DNA of 9,898 bases. Source: Rhodoluna limnophila (GTDB lineage: Bacteria > Actinomycetota > Actinomycetes > Actinomycetales > Microbacteriaceae). Shown piece after piece: positions 1 to 6,603 of this stretch. The stretch spans positions 1 to 9,898 of the forward strand of contig CALPUC020000021.1 of NCBI GenBank assembly GCA_943326655.2, given 5' to 3'. A model generated the notes under the pieces. That model saw only the letters and a list, made by a program, of their open reading frames with translations. It searched no databases and had not been told where the DNA came from. Every line of letters starts with the position of its first letter. Position 1 is the first letter of the stretch. Made by a program: the position numbers and the translations under genes.

Positions 1-374
1 AAATCATCGGCCTCGAAAACGCCGAGCGGCTGCGCGCACTCTCGCTTGAGATTTTCACCAAGGCTTCCGAATTGGCCGAGAGAGCTGGGCTCATCCTGGC
101 AGATACCAAGTTTGAATTCGGAATAGACCCAGCTACCGGTCACACGGTGCTGGGAGACGAAGTTCTCACGCCGGATTCATCGCGGTTTTGGTCTAAGGCC
201 GCCTGGGAGCGCGGAGAGCGCAAAGACTCGTTTGATAAACAGATTGTTCGAAATTGGCTCGCCGAAAACTGGGATCAAACCGGAGAACCGCCGGTTCTAC
301 CGCCAGAAATCGTTTCTCAAACTCAAAGTAAATACGCCGAGTTGGTAGAGCGACTAACTCAAGAAATCGCGTAG
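1..374 (+). CDS. purC: SAICAR synthase, C-terminal part (cut by window start)
   Basis: Phosphoribosylaminoimidazole-succinocarboxamide synthase, a cytoplasmic step of de novo purine synthesis that joins aspartate to CAIR using ATP. The reading frame is open from the first full codon at base 3, so the gene begins upstream; the TTG at 72 is internal. About 123 residues are visible. The family signature LADTKFEFG is present, followed by the conserved DEVLTPDSSRFW segment and the C-terminal pattern in which DSFDKQIVRNWL precedes a proline-rich stretch. Such an ending is typical of full-length PurC, so the 3' end looks intact. It stops 32 bp before ptsH on the same strand, so read-through into ptsH is possible. 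The identification is secure; only the N-terminal part is missing. Confidence 0.95.
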   Translation, partial: IIGLENAERLRALSLEIFTKASELAERAGLILADTKFEFGIDPATGHTVLGDEVLTPDSSRFWSKAAWERGERKDSFDKQIVRNWLAENWDQTGEPPVLPPEIVSQTQSKYAELVERLTQEIA

Positions 375-406
375 TTGGCCAACCTAAGACTATATTTGAG
401 GACGAA

Positions 407-676
407 ATGAAAAACATTGAGAGCACCATCGCCGTGATTGACCCAATTGGTCTTCACGCTCGCCCTGCCAGCCAGATTGTGAAGGCAGTAAGGCAAAGTG
501 GGCTAAACGTTCTCATTGGAAGAAAAGGTGGGAAGTTGATTACAGCTAATTCACCGCTTCAGTTGATGGCGCTAAAGATTAAAACCGGCGAAACACTAAC
601 TGTTTCGATTGAAACCGATGACGAGGATGCCGCGGCCGCACTAGTTGCTGAGCTGCAAGGTCTCCTTAAAGGGTAA
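407..676 (+). CDS. ptsH: Phosphocarrier protein HPr
   Basis: Small cytoplasmic phosphocarrier of the PEP:sugar phosphotransferase system; it accepts phosphate from Enzyme I and passes it to EIIA domains. At 89 residues it has the normal HPr length. The active-site histidine is His17 in GLHARPAS. Ser49, in ANSPLQLMALK, aligns with the regulatory Ser46 of Bacillus HPr if a one-residue insertion is allowed. The flanking residues differ from the Bacillus KSIMGVMSL pattern, so HPr-kinase control cannot be assumed. The ATG is preceded by a GAGGA Shine-Dalgarno sequence at 398-402. The stop TAA is one base from the ptsI start, so the two genes are almost certainly cotranscribed and translationally coupled. 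No EII sugar permease is encoded in this window. Confidence 0.95.
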   Translation: MKNIESTIAVIDPIGLHARPASQIVKAVRQSGLNVLIGRKGGKLITANSPLQLMALKIKTGETLTVSIETDDEDAAAALVAELQGLLKG

Positions 677-680
677 TGTG
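668..680 (+). promoter_or_regulatory. Ribosome binding site and GTG start of ptsI
   Basis: AAAGGG (668-673) lies at the very end of ptsH, four bases before GTG (678-680). The frame is open further upstream, to a TTG at 645 inside ptsH, but that start lacks a comparable site. Starting at GTG puts the conserved EI N-terminal pattern (GGIGVGRTAVV) about five residues in, as expected. An ATG at 676 is followed directly by TGA and is not usable. Confidence 0.7.
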
Positions 681-2180
681 ACCGAAATCATCGGTGGAAT
701 CGGGGTTGGAAGAACCGCCGTGGTTGCCGAGGTTTTCCATGTCTCACCAACACCAACGCTGCCCGACTGGGCAAGAACTTCAAACGCAGTTGAAGTTGAA
801 TCGCAAACTTTGATCCAAGCGATTGCAGAAGTTGAAGCTCAGTTCAAACAACTTATCGGGACGAGCGATGGCTCTAGTGCCGAGATTCTCGATGCCCTGG
901 TCGAGTTGCTGATCGATGAAGCGCTTTTCGAAGAAGCTGTCGCGTATCTCGAGCAGGGTTGGTCGGCTGCCGCGTCTTTCGGGAAAGCCGCAGACACTTT
1001 CTCTGAACTTCTAAGCGGGGATGCGGCTATGGAGGAACGTTCCCTCGACCTTCAAGACTTGTCAAAGAGAGTTCAGGCGGTGCTCGCCGGAATCAATTTA
1101 GCTATAGACATTCCTTCGACGGGTTCATTTGTTGTAGTCGCCGAAGACTTTTCCCCGGCAGATACTTCGCAATTTCCCGCTAGCGTCGTTGGCGTGATTA
1201 CGACGGGAGGTGGGCCAACCTCGCACACCTCAATCATTTGTCGGTCTCGAGGAATCCCCGCGCTAGTTGGGGCCAAGCTTGCGAGGCAATTGGAGCCGGG
1301 AACTTCGGTGTTGCTAGATCCGCTAGGGAATCGCGCGGTGGCTGGCGGGCTGATAAGTGATGCTACCCCTGAGGTCGAGTATGTTCCAAAGCGCGAGAAG
1401 CCGATCATCAAGGTTCTCGCTAACATCGGTTCTTTTGATGATGCGGTGATGGCCGCTAAAACCGCTGCCAGTGGTGTTGGTCTATTCCGATCGGAACTTC
1501 TCTACCTCAACAGAGCGCAGGAGCCTTCGGTTGAATCCCAGATACACGACTACAGCAAGGTTTTTGCCGCAGCCCCGATAGGTCCATTCATCGTTCGCAC
1601 CTTTGACCCGCAGGATGACAAGCCGCTTCAATTTTTAGGCTTGGAGCCAAAAGCATCAATAGCCAATTACCGAGTCCTTAAATCTCGTCGGGAGATTTTG
1701 GCAAATCAGCTTCGAGCTGTTGAAGGCGCCAGACAGGCAACAGGCCGTGAGGTTTGGGTCATGGCTCCCATGATTGGCTCGGCTGAAGAGGCATTGGACT
1801 TCGCCGACCTGGCCCGCCAGTCTGGAAATTTCAAGGTTGGGGTGATGGTGGAACAGCTTTCACTAATTACAGAAATTAGCAAACTAAAAGGGTCAATCGA
1901 CTTTTTATCGGTTGGTACCAACGATTTAGCTCAAAACCTTTTCAACCTGGATCGCCAAAACCTAACCAATCCCGAACTGCTCGATCCCTGGCACCCGGAG
2001 TTTTTGCTAAAGCTGACTGAAATTGCGCAGGCCGCTAAACAGGCACAGATCTCGGTCAGTGTCTGCGGGGAAGTTGCGGCAAATCCAGCCTTTGCGGTGG
2101 TTCTAGCTCAGCTCGGCTTTAGTTCGGTGAGCGTTGCCCCTAGCGAAGTTGAAGCTGTTTCAGTGGCCCTACGCTCTTAG
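678..2180 (+). CDS. ptsI: PEP-protein phosphotransferase (PTS Enzyme I), short form
   Basis: Autophosphorylates on histidine using PEP and then phosphorylates HPr. With the GTG start it is 500 residues, shorter than the usual 550-575. Order: N-terminal swivel segment, HPr-binding helical region (about 40-140), phosphohistidine domain with His183 in GGPTSHTSIICRSRG, then the PEP-binding barrel. Retained catalytic residues by motif alignment: Arg271 (GLFRSELL), Arg307 and Lys315 (VRTFDPQDDKP), Glu392 (VMVEQLSL), Asp416 (VGTNDLAQN) and Cys463 (VCGEVAANP). The surroundings are unusual: the family's DIGGDKP reads DPQDDKP, the ENPxLGxR stretch reads PKASIANYR, and MIEIPAA reads MVEQLSL. Compared with E. 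coli EI, the His-to-Cys distance is about 33 residues shorter and the tail after Cys about 35 shorter, so the C-terminal dimerisation helices are reduced. There is no internal stop, so it is probably functional but divergent. A PEP synthase is less likely because of the ptsH neighbour. Confidence 0.9.
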   Translation: MTEIIGGIGVGRTAVVAEVFHVSPTPTLPDWARTSNAVEVESQTLIQAIAEVEAQFKQLIGTSDGSSAEILDALVELLIDEALFEEAVAYLEQGWSAAASFGKAADTFSELLSGDAAMEERSLDLQDLSKRVQAVLAGINLAIDIPSTGSFVVVAEDFSPADTSQFPASVVGVITTGGGPTSHTSIICRSRGIPALVGAKLARQLEPGTSVLLDPLGNRAVAGGLISDATPEVEYVPKREKPIIKVLANIGSFDDAVMAAKTAASGVGLFRSELLYLNRAQEPSVESQIHDYSKVFAAAPIGPFIVRTFDPQDDKPLQFLGLEPKASIANYRVLKSRREILANQLRAVEGARQATGREVWVMAPMIGSAEEALDFADLARQSGNFKVGVMVEQLSLITEISKLKGSIDFLSVGTNDLAQNLFNLDRQNLTNPELLDPWHPEFLLKLTEIAQAAKQAQISVSVCGEVAANPAFAVVLAQLGFSSVSVAPSEVEAVSVALRS

Positions 2181-3835
2181 CTCTGAAGCCAAACCGTAGT
2201 GTTGCCAGGAACCTTGCCGTTCACAATTTTGTTAGTTGCCAGAATCACGCGTCCGGCTGGAGCCTTCACCGGCTTGTCGCCGAAGTTGGTGAAGGATTCC
2301 CAACCGTTTGATCGGCGGAAGTGAAGCACCTTGCCACCGAAGTGTTTTATCCAGGTAAGGCTCTCATCGGTTTGCAATTGCTTCCGCAGAGCCAGTGCCA
2401 GGCGGTAGAGGTTTAGGCTCGAACCTTCGTCGCGGTTTTGAACCTCAACGTTTTCGTTACGGAACCATTCCGGCTGAGGCAGGTGCGCGCCGCCAGGGCC
2501 AAAACCGTAGGAAGGTCCTTCCGAGGTCCAGGGCATAGGAACTCGGCAACCGTCGCGACTAATCGAACCGGGCTGGCGGAACCACTGCGGGTCTTGCATC
2601 TGCTCGCTTGGAATGTTGAGTGGCTCGTGAAGCCCGAGTTCCTCACCCTGGTAAAGATAGGTTGAGCCGGGCAGTGCCAAAATCAGCATGGTCGCTGCCT
2701 TAGCCCGCTGTGAGCCGAGCTCGAAGTTGATCTTTGATTCACGATCTTCACTTCTAAACCACTTCGGCAGATTATCCAAAGACTTCTTATCTAAACCAAA
2801 GCGGGTGGCGTGGCGCACAACATCGTGGTTCGAAAACACCCAGGTGGTTGATGATCCGAAAGATGCCGCTTCTTTCAATTGAAAGTCGATGGTGTCTTGG
2901 AACTTTTTACGGCTCCACGGGGTGGCGAGCAGATCGAAGCCGAAGGCCTGACCTAATCCTTCTTCGCTGGCGTAGGCGGCGCGGCGGTTCGGGTGAACCC
3001 AGGCTTCAGCCACGGCAACGCGCGGTGGGTCGTACTGATTGAAAACCTTGCGCCAGGTTTTGTAAATCTCGTGCACTTCGTCGCGGTCGAAAAGATCGTC
3101 TGTGCCGTCGTTGCGCATGACCTCAAGGCCGTAGCTATTGCGGGTTGGCAGGTGGCCGTTGGCCAGATTCTTAATCAGGGCATGAGCCACGTCGATTCGG
3201 AAGCCATCAACACCGCGGTCTGACCAGAACTTGATGGTCTTGAGAAAGTCGTCTCGAACTTCCTGGTTGTCCCAGTTGAAATCGGGCTGCTCTTTGGCGA
3301 ACAGGTGTAAATACCACTGCCCTGGGGTGCCATCTGGTTCGATCACGCGCGTCCACCCGGTCGGGCTGAAGTGGCTGGTCAGTTCTGAAGGTCGAATTTC
3401 ACCGTTCTCCCCCTTGCCGTCGCGGAAAATGTATCGGTCGCGCTCGGGTGAACCAGGTTTTGCCTTAAGTGCTGCCTGGAACCAAACGTGTTGGTCGCTC
3501 GAGTGATTTGGCACGATGTCTACGAAAATTCGAATTCCAGCAGCGTGTAGCTTGTCGATCATTTCGTCGAATTCGGCCAAGGTGCCGATTCTCGAGTCGA
3601 CGTCGCGGTAATCCGCGACATCGTAGCCACCATCGGCCAGTTCAGATGGGTAGTGCGGGCTTAGCCACACGGCATCGACGCCCAACTGCTTCAGGTAGTC
3701 GACCCGGCTGATGATTCCCCTAAGGTCACCTATGCCGTCGCCATTATGGTCTGCGAAGCTGCGCGGATAGATTTGGTAAACGACCGCTTGGCGCCACCAG
3801 TTTTTTGGGCCGCGAAGGAATGTGTGCTCTGACAT
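2177..3835 (-). CDS. Alpha-glucosidase, glycoside hydrolase family 13
   Basis: Cytoplasmic retaining exo-alpha-glucosidase that releases glucose from maltose-, isomaltose- or sucrose-type oligosaccharides. It is 552 residues, normal for the oligo-1,6-glucosidase/alpha-glucosidase group. Visible in order: WWRQAVVYQIYPRSF start, calcium-type loop DHNGDGIGD (29-37), region I DIVPNH (106-111), KEQPDFNWDN (181-190), region II GFRIDVAH with nucleophile Asp215, region III VAVAEAW with acid/base Glu277, region IV FSNHD with Asp338, and a C-terminal beta domain. Val216 after the nucleophile is the residue seen in alpha-1,6-active members, so isomaltose activity is possible; specificity is not settled. 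There is no signal peptide. The ATG at 3835 was chosen because TATGAT lies exactly 7 bases upstream (leaderless) and it gives the family's usual N-terminus; an ATG at 3847 would overlap that box. The stop overlaps the ptsI stop by 4 bp. An alpha-glucoside-type permease lies at the window end. Confidence 0.93.
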   Translation of the reverse strand: MSEHTFLRGPKNWWRQAVVYQIYPRSFADHNGDGIGDLRGIISRVDYLKQLGVDAVWLSPHYPSELADGGYDVADYRDVDSRIGTLAEFDEMIDKLHAAGIRIFVDIVPNHSSDQHVWFQAALKAKPGSPERDRYIFRDGKGENGEIRPSELTSHFSPTGWTRVIEPDGTPGQWYLHLFAKEQPDFNWDNQEVRDDFLKTIKFWSDRGVDGFRIDVAHALIKNLANGHLPTRNSYGLEVMRNDGTDDLFDRDEVHEIYKTWRKVFNQYDPPRVAVAEAWVHPNRRAAYASEEGLGQAFGFDLLATPWSRKKFQDTIDFQLKEAASFGSSTTWVFSNHDVVRHATRFGLDKKSLDNLPKWFRSEDRESKINFELGSQRAKAATMLILALPGSTYLYQGEELGLHEPLNIPSEQMQDPQWFRQPGSISRDGCRVPMPWTSEGPSYGFGPGGAHLPQPEWFRNENVEVQNRDEGSSLNLYRLALALRKQLQTDESLTWIKHFGGKVLHFRRSNGWESFTNFGDKPVKAPAGRVILATNKIVNGKVPGNTTVWLQS

Positions 3836-3848
3836 AAGAACAATCATA
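3836..3848 (-). promoter_or_regulatory. Leaderless promoter of the alpha-glucosidase gene
   Basis: On the minus strand, TATGAT occupies 3848-3843, followed by 7 bases and then the ATG at 3835. This matches the actinobacterial leaderless layout in which transcription starts at the A of the ATG. No Shine-Dalgarno sequence precedes the ATG, and no good -35 hexamer is visible 16-18 bp upstream. The transcript start is inferred. Confidence 0.6.
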
Positions 3849-3883
3849 TTGGAGCAAATCAACCACTGAGGCATTGGCAAGGT

Positions 3884-3902
3884 ATTTGGCGATAAACCAA
3901 AT
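3884..3902. promoter_or_regulatory. Candidate operator: inverted repeat ATTTGG-N7-CCAAAT
   Basis: A perfect 6-bp inverted repeat with a 7-bp spacer (cgataaa) lies in the divergent region between the alpha-glucosidase and the LicC-like gene. Its centre (3893) is about 58 bp upstream of the inferred alpha-glucosidase transcript start and 37 bp upstream of the start on the other side, where its right arm covers the -35 zone. The core TTGG-N7-CCAA recurs at 7829-7843 upstream of the beta-glucosidase. It does not have the central CG of common LacI-family operators. The binding protein is unknown. Confidence 0.4.
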
Positions 3903-3916
3903 TCGGCTTCCTAGCC

Positions 3917-3929
3917 TAAACTTAGACTC
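3917..3929 (+). promoter_or_regulatory. Leaderless promoter of the LicC-like gene
   Basis: TAAACT at 3917-3922 is followed by 7 bases and the ATG at 3930, mirroring the arrangement on the opposite strand. No purine-rich ribosome binding site precedes the ATG. A second TAnnnT (TAGACT, 3924-3929) touches the ATG but is too close to act as a -10 for it. No good -35 is seen; that zone is covered by the inverted repeat at 3884-3902. Confidence 0.55.
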
Positions 3930-4622
3930 ATGTCTTTACAGGTTGTAATCCTTGCGGCGGGTATGGGAACCCGACTCGCACGTCCTCTTCCCAAGCCACT
4001 CACCGAACTGCGCGATGGCCGTTCAATCATGAAACAGCAAATCGACAACATCAAAATGGGCTTCGGCGACACCTGCCGTCTCATGATCGTGGTCGGCTTC
4101 AAGCTAGAGGCGATCATCGAACGTTTTCCGGAAGCCACTTTTGTCTACAACGAGTTTTACGACCAGACCAATACGTCCAAGTCACTGCTAAAGGCTCTCA
4201 GAGCATCGGGTGACGGCGGAGTGCTTTGGATGAACGGTGACGTAGTTTTCGATCCTGAGGTTCTCGTAAGGGTTAAGCCAAAAATTGTTGCCGACGAATC
4301 GTTTATCGTGGTCAACACCTCAAAAGTGAGTGATGAAGAGGTTAAATACACTCTCGACAGCGATGGGTTCATAAATGAACTCTCAAAAATTGTCGTTGGT
4401 GGCCTGGGCGAAGCAGTTGGTATTAACTACGTTTCGTCGGACGACAAACTAAGACTAATTCAGCGCCTTGAAGAGGTCGGTGACCAAGATTACTTCGAGC
4501 GAGGTATCGAGGTGGGAATTATCAATGACGGGCTAAAGTTCCACGCCATCGACATTTCAGACCTCTACGCGATAGAAATCGACTTCGACGAAGACCTTCA
4601 ACGCGTAAACGAACTGTTTTAG
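3930..4622 (+). CDS. LicC-like nucleotidyltransferase (alcohol- or sugar-phosphate cytidylyltransferase)
   Basis: A 230-residue single-domain NTP transferase, predicted to couple a phosphorylated alcohol or sugar to CTP (or another NTP), releasing pyrophosphate. The N-terminal nucleotide loop LAAGMGTRL (8-16) with Lys22 in PLPKPL is typical of the superfamily. Asp104 in WMNGDVVF and Asp218 in AIEIDFDEDL are the likely metal ligands. The overall layout, including the YDQTNTSKSLLKAL stretch (77-90) and the C-terminal AIDISDLYAIEID segment, resembles phosphocholine cytidylyltransferase LicC and the cytidylyltransferase part of di-myo-inositol-phosphate synthesis enzymes. The length matches LicC. 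The substrate cannot be read from sequence; phosphocholine, inositol-1-phosphate or a glycerol/sugar phosphate are all possible. It starts at a leaderless ATG and ends 6 bp before galU, so the pair forms an operon and may feed cell-surface polymer or lipid synthesis. Confidence 0.8.
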   Translation: MSLQVVILAAGMGTRLARPLPKPLTELRDGRSIMKQQIDNIKMGFGDTCRLMIVVGFKLEAIIERFPEATFVYNEFYDQTNTSKSLLKALRASGDGGVLWMNGDVVFDPEVLVRVKPKIVADESFIVVNTSKVSDEEVKYTLDSDGFINELSKIVVGGLGEAVGINYVSSDDKLRLIQRLEEVGDQDYFERGIEVGIINDGLKFHAIDISDLYAIEIDFDEDLQRVNELF

Positions 4623-4628
4623 GAAATT

Positions 4629-5525
4629 ATGGCTACAAACTACAAGGTCACTAAGGCGTTAATTCCAGTTGCCGGTCTGGGCACCAGATTCCTTCCAGCA
4701 ACCAAGGCGATGCCAAAGGAAATGCTTCCCCTCATCGACAAGCCAGTTATTCAGTACGTGGTTGAGGAAGCGGTAGACACAGGCCTCACCGACATCCTCA
4801 TGATCACCGGGCGAAACAAGAGTTCCCTTGAAAACCACTTTGACCGCGTAACCGAATTAGAGCAAACCTTGAAAGCGAAGGGCGATTCCGACCGTCTTGA
4901 ACAGGTTCAGGAATCTTCGGATTTGGCTCACATTTATTACACTCGACAGGGCGACCCGAAGGGCCTAGGCCACGCGGTGCTTACCGGCAAGCTACACATC
5001 GGCAACCACTCGTTTGCCGTTCTGCTCGGAGACGACGTGATCGACGCCAAGGACCCTCTGCTGTCTCGAATGATTGAAATCCACGAAGCCACAGGCGACA
5101 ACGTGATTGCTCTAATGGAAGTAGACCCCGCCGAGATCTCGCTTTACGGTTGCGCTGCAGTGGTCGCTACCGATGACCAAGACGTGGTGATCGTCACCGA
5201 TTTGGTTGAAAAACCGTCGGTTGCCGATGCTCCATCAAACCTTGCTGTCATCGGTCGTTACGTTTTGCGCGGTGAGATGTTCGAGCTTTTGGAAACCACC
5301 GAACCAGGACGTGGCGGAGAGATTCAGCTAACCGATGCGCTGGAAGAAGCTGTAAAGAACCCGGCAATCGCTGGCGGAGTTCGCGGGGTCGTATTTCGCG
5401 GCAACCGTTACGACACTGGCGATAAGTTGAACTTCATCAAGGCGACCCTAAAACTTGGCGTAGAACGCGAAGACATTGGGGAAGACCTAAGAGAGTTCCT
5501 GCGTAATTTCGCGAAAACCCTGTAA
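4629..5525 (+). CDS. galU: UTP-glucose-1-phosphate uridylyltransferase
   Basis: Makes UDP-glucose from UTP and glucose-1-phosphate, the precursor for cell-surface polysaccharides, glycolipids and galactose metabolism. At 298 residues it has normal GalU length. Visible motifs: nucleotide loop PVAGLGTRFLPATKAMPKEM (13-32), QGDPKGLGHAV (107-117), VLLGDD (131-136), VEKP (193-196), GGEIQLTDA (229-237) and the sugar-phosphate region DTGDKLNF (262-269). All are canonical, so function is secure. The ATG is preceded by AGGA at 4621-4624, which overlaps the stop of the upstream LicC-like gene, indicating coupled translation. The TAA stop abuts the TAA of the opposite-strand monooxygenase with no gap. 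The LicC-like protein belongs to the same fold superfamily, but the two differ in length and motifs, so a recent duplication is unlikely. Confidence 0.96.
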   Translation: MATNYKVTKALIPVAGLGTRFLPATKAMPKEMLPLIDKPVIQYVVEEAVDTGLTDILMITGRNKSSLENHFDRVTELEQTLKAKGDSDRLEQVQESSDLAHIYYTRQGDPKGLGHAVLTGKLHIGNHSFAVLLGDDVIDAKDPLLSRMIEIHEATGDNVIALMEVDPAEISLYGCAAVVATDDQDVVIVTDLVEKPSVADAPSNLAVIGRYVLRGEMFELLETTEPGRGGEIQLTDALEEAVKNPAIAGGVRGVVFRGNRYDTGDKLNFIKATLKLGVEREDIGEDLREFLRNFAKTL

Positions 5526-6566
5526 TTACTTAGCGAGTAGTTTTCTAACGCGAGGCACTACCTCGGTTGCATATAACTCGATTGATTTGAGGTTGTGCTC
5601 CTGAGGAATCGGGCCAGTGGCATACTTCATCTCAAAGCGTTGGGCTCCAACAGACTCAATTGCGTGCACAATCTTCTTAGCCACGGTGTCTGGCGACCCA
5701 ACGTAAAGAGAGCCCTGGTTTACTTCCTGAATGAAGTGGTCGATGCTCATCGGACCCCAGCCACGTTCGCGGCCAATTCTTCCAAAGCTGATTGCGTAGT
5801 TCGGCCACTGCTGCTCAAACGCTTCGTCGTCGGTTTCAGCGACGTGTCCTGGAGAGTGAATTGAAACCGGCAGCGGCTCTTTACCGAGCTGCGTGAGGCT
5901 GTCTCGGTAGAGCTTGGTAAACGGAGCAAATCTGGCAGGGTCGCCGCCGATGATCGCCAGGGCCATTGGGATTCCCAAACGAGCAGCACGAATCACCGAA
6001 TCCGGGCTTCCGCCAACCCCAACGCGCAGACCGATGTTGCCGCTCTCGGTCTTCGGGTAAACCTCCTGGTTTTTGAGACCAGCGCGAGTGGTGCCAGACC
6101 AGGTAACCGGCTTCTCCTTGAGAAGTTCTTTCAAGAGCTCCAGTTTTTCTTCAAACAAAACTTCATAATCTTGAGTTGAGAAACCGAACAGTGGGAACGA
6201 CTCGGTAAAAGAGCCTCGACCCGCGGTGATTTCAGTTCGACCATTCGACATTGCGTCGATGGTGGCAAATCGCTGATAAAGGCGCACTGGGTCTTCGCTC
6301 GAAAGCACGGTAACTCCAGTGCCGAGAATGATGTTTTTAGTGACTGTCGCCAATCCAGCCAGTACGGTGTCTGGAGCTGAAACGGCGAAATCGTCGCGGT
6401 GGTGCTCGCCCACGTTGAAGTGATCGATGCCAAGTTCGTCGGCCAGTTTGCCCTGCTCAATAAGGTTTCGAATCGTCTGTCCGGCGGTAATTGGGTTGCC
6501 GTCTAGGTCATTCGACATATCCCCAAAGGTGTCGAGGCCGAATTTTATGTCTTGGTTCGTGGTCAT
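5526..6566 (-). CDS. Luciferase-like (LLM) flavin-dependent oxidoreductase
   Basis: A 346-residue member of the bacterial-luciferase-like monooxygenase superfamily, a TIM-barrel enzyme using reduced FMN (or F420 in some actinobacterial members). Supporting pattern, counted from the ATG at 6566: start KFGLDTFGDM, an early helix GKLADELGIDHFNVGEHH (near 32-49), a strand ILGTGVTVLSSEDPVRLYQR, then AMSNGRTEITAGRGSF, a glycine-rich GLRVGVGGSPDSVIRAARLG, and the C-terminal YVGSPDTVAKKI that is usual in the family. It most resembles the uncharacterised LLM subfamily typified by Agrobacterium Atu2307; the substrate is unknown. A longer start at 6638 would overlap the rlmN end by 35 bp; the ATG at 6566 was preferred because it gives the normal N-terminus. 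No Shine-Dalgarno precedes it. It lies 37 bp after rlmN and may be cotranscribed with it. Confidence 0.88.
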   Translation of the reverse strand: MTTNQDIKFGLDTFGDMSNDLDGNPITAGQTIRNLIEQGKLADELGIDHFNVGEHHRDDFAVSAPDTVLAGLATVTKNIILGTGVTVLSSEDPVRLYQRFATIDAMSNGRTEITAGRGSFTESFPLFGFSTQDYEVLFEEKLELLKELLKEKPVTWSGTTRAGLKNQEVYPKTESGNIGLRVGVGGSPDSVIRAARLGIPMALAIIGGDPARFAPFTKLYRDSLTQLGKEPLPVSIHSPGHVAETDDEAFEQQWPNYAISFGRIGRERGWGPMSIDHFIQEVNQGSLYVGSPDTVAKKIVHAIESVGAQRFEMKYATGPIPQEHNLKSIELYATEVVPRVRKLLAK

Positions 6567-6591
6567 AAGTTGGGTAAGCGCGAAGGTCCTG

Positions 6592-6597
6592 AGATTA
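6592..6597 (-). promoter_or_regulatory. Possible -10 box for the LLM oxidoreductase gene
   Basis: TAATCT on the minus strand, in the 37-bp gap after the rlmN stop, fits TAnnnT and sits 25 bases before the ATG at 6566. It is a weak candidate, with no clear -35. Read-through from rlmN is an equal alternative. Confidence 0.2.
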
Positions 6598-6603
6598 GTC
6601 CCG

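Noticed and set aside
375..382. Palindrome TTGGCCAA directly after the purC stop
   Set aside because: It has the same half-sites as the candidate operator but no spacer, and it is not placed at a recognisable promoter; probably chance.
391..396. TATATT as a ptsH promoter -10
   Set aside because: Transcription would start only about 3 bases before the ATG and would exclude the visible GAGGA ribosome binding site; read-through from purC or an upstream promoter is more likely.
1073..1426. 117-codon open frame on the minus strand inside ptsI
   Set aside because: It lies wholly opposite conserved Enzyme I motifs, has low-complexity Ser/Thr/Pro-rich content, resembles no family and has no ribosome binding site.
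1911..1920. Near-palindromic stretch around GTTGGTACCA in ptsI
   Set aside because: It encodes the conserved VGTND motif of Enzyme I, so coding constraint explains it.
2438..3711. Chain of plus-strand open frames opposite the alpha-glucosidase
   Set aside because: They are short, overlap each other in different frames, and are rich in Arg/Ser/Trp as expected of antisense shadows; the opposite strand carries all GH13 motifs.
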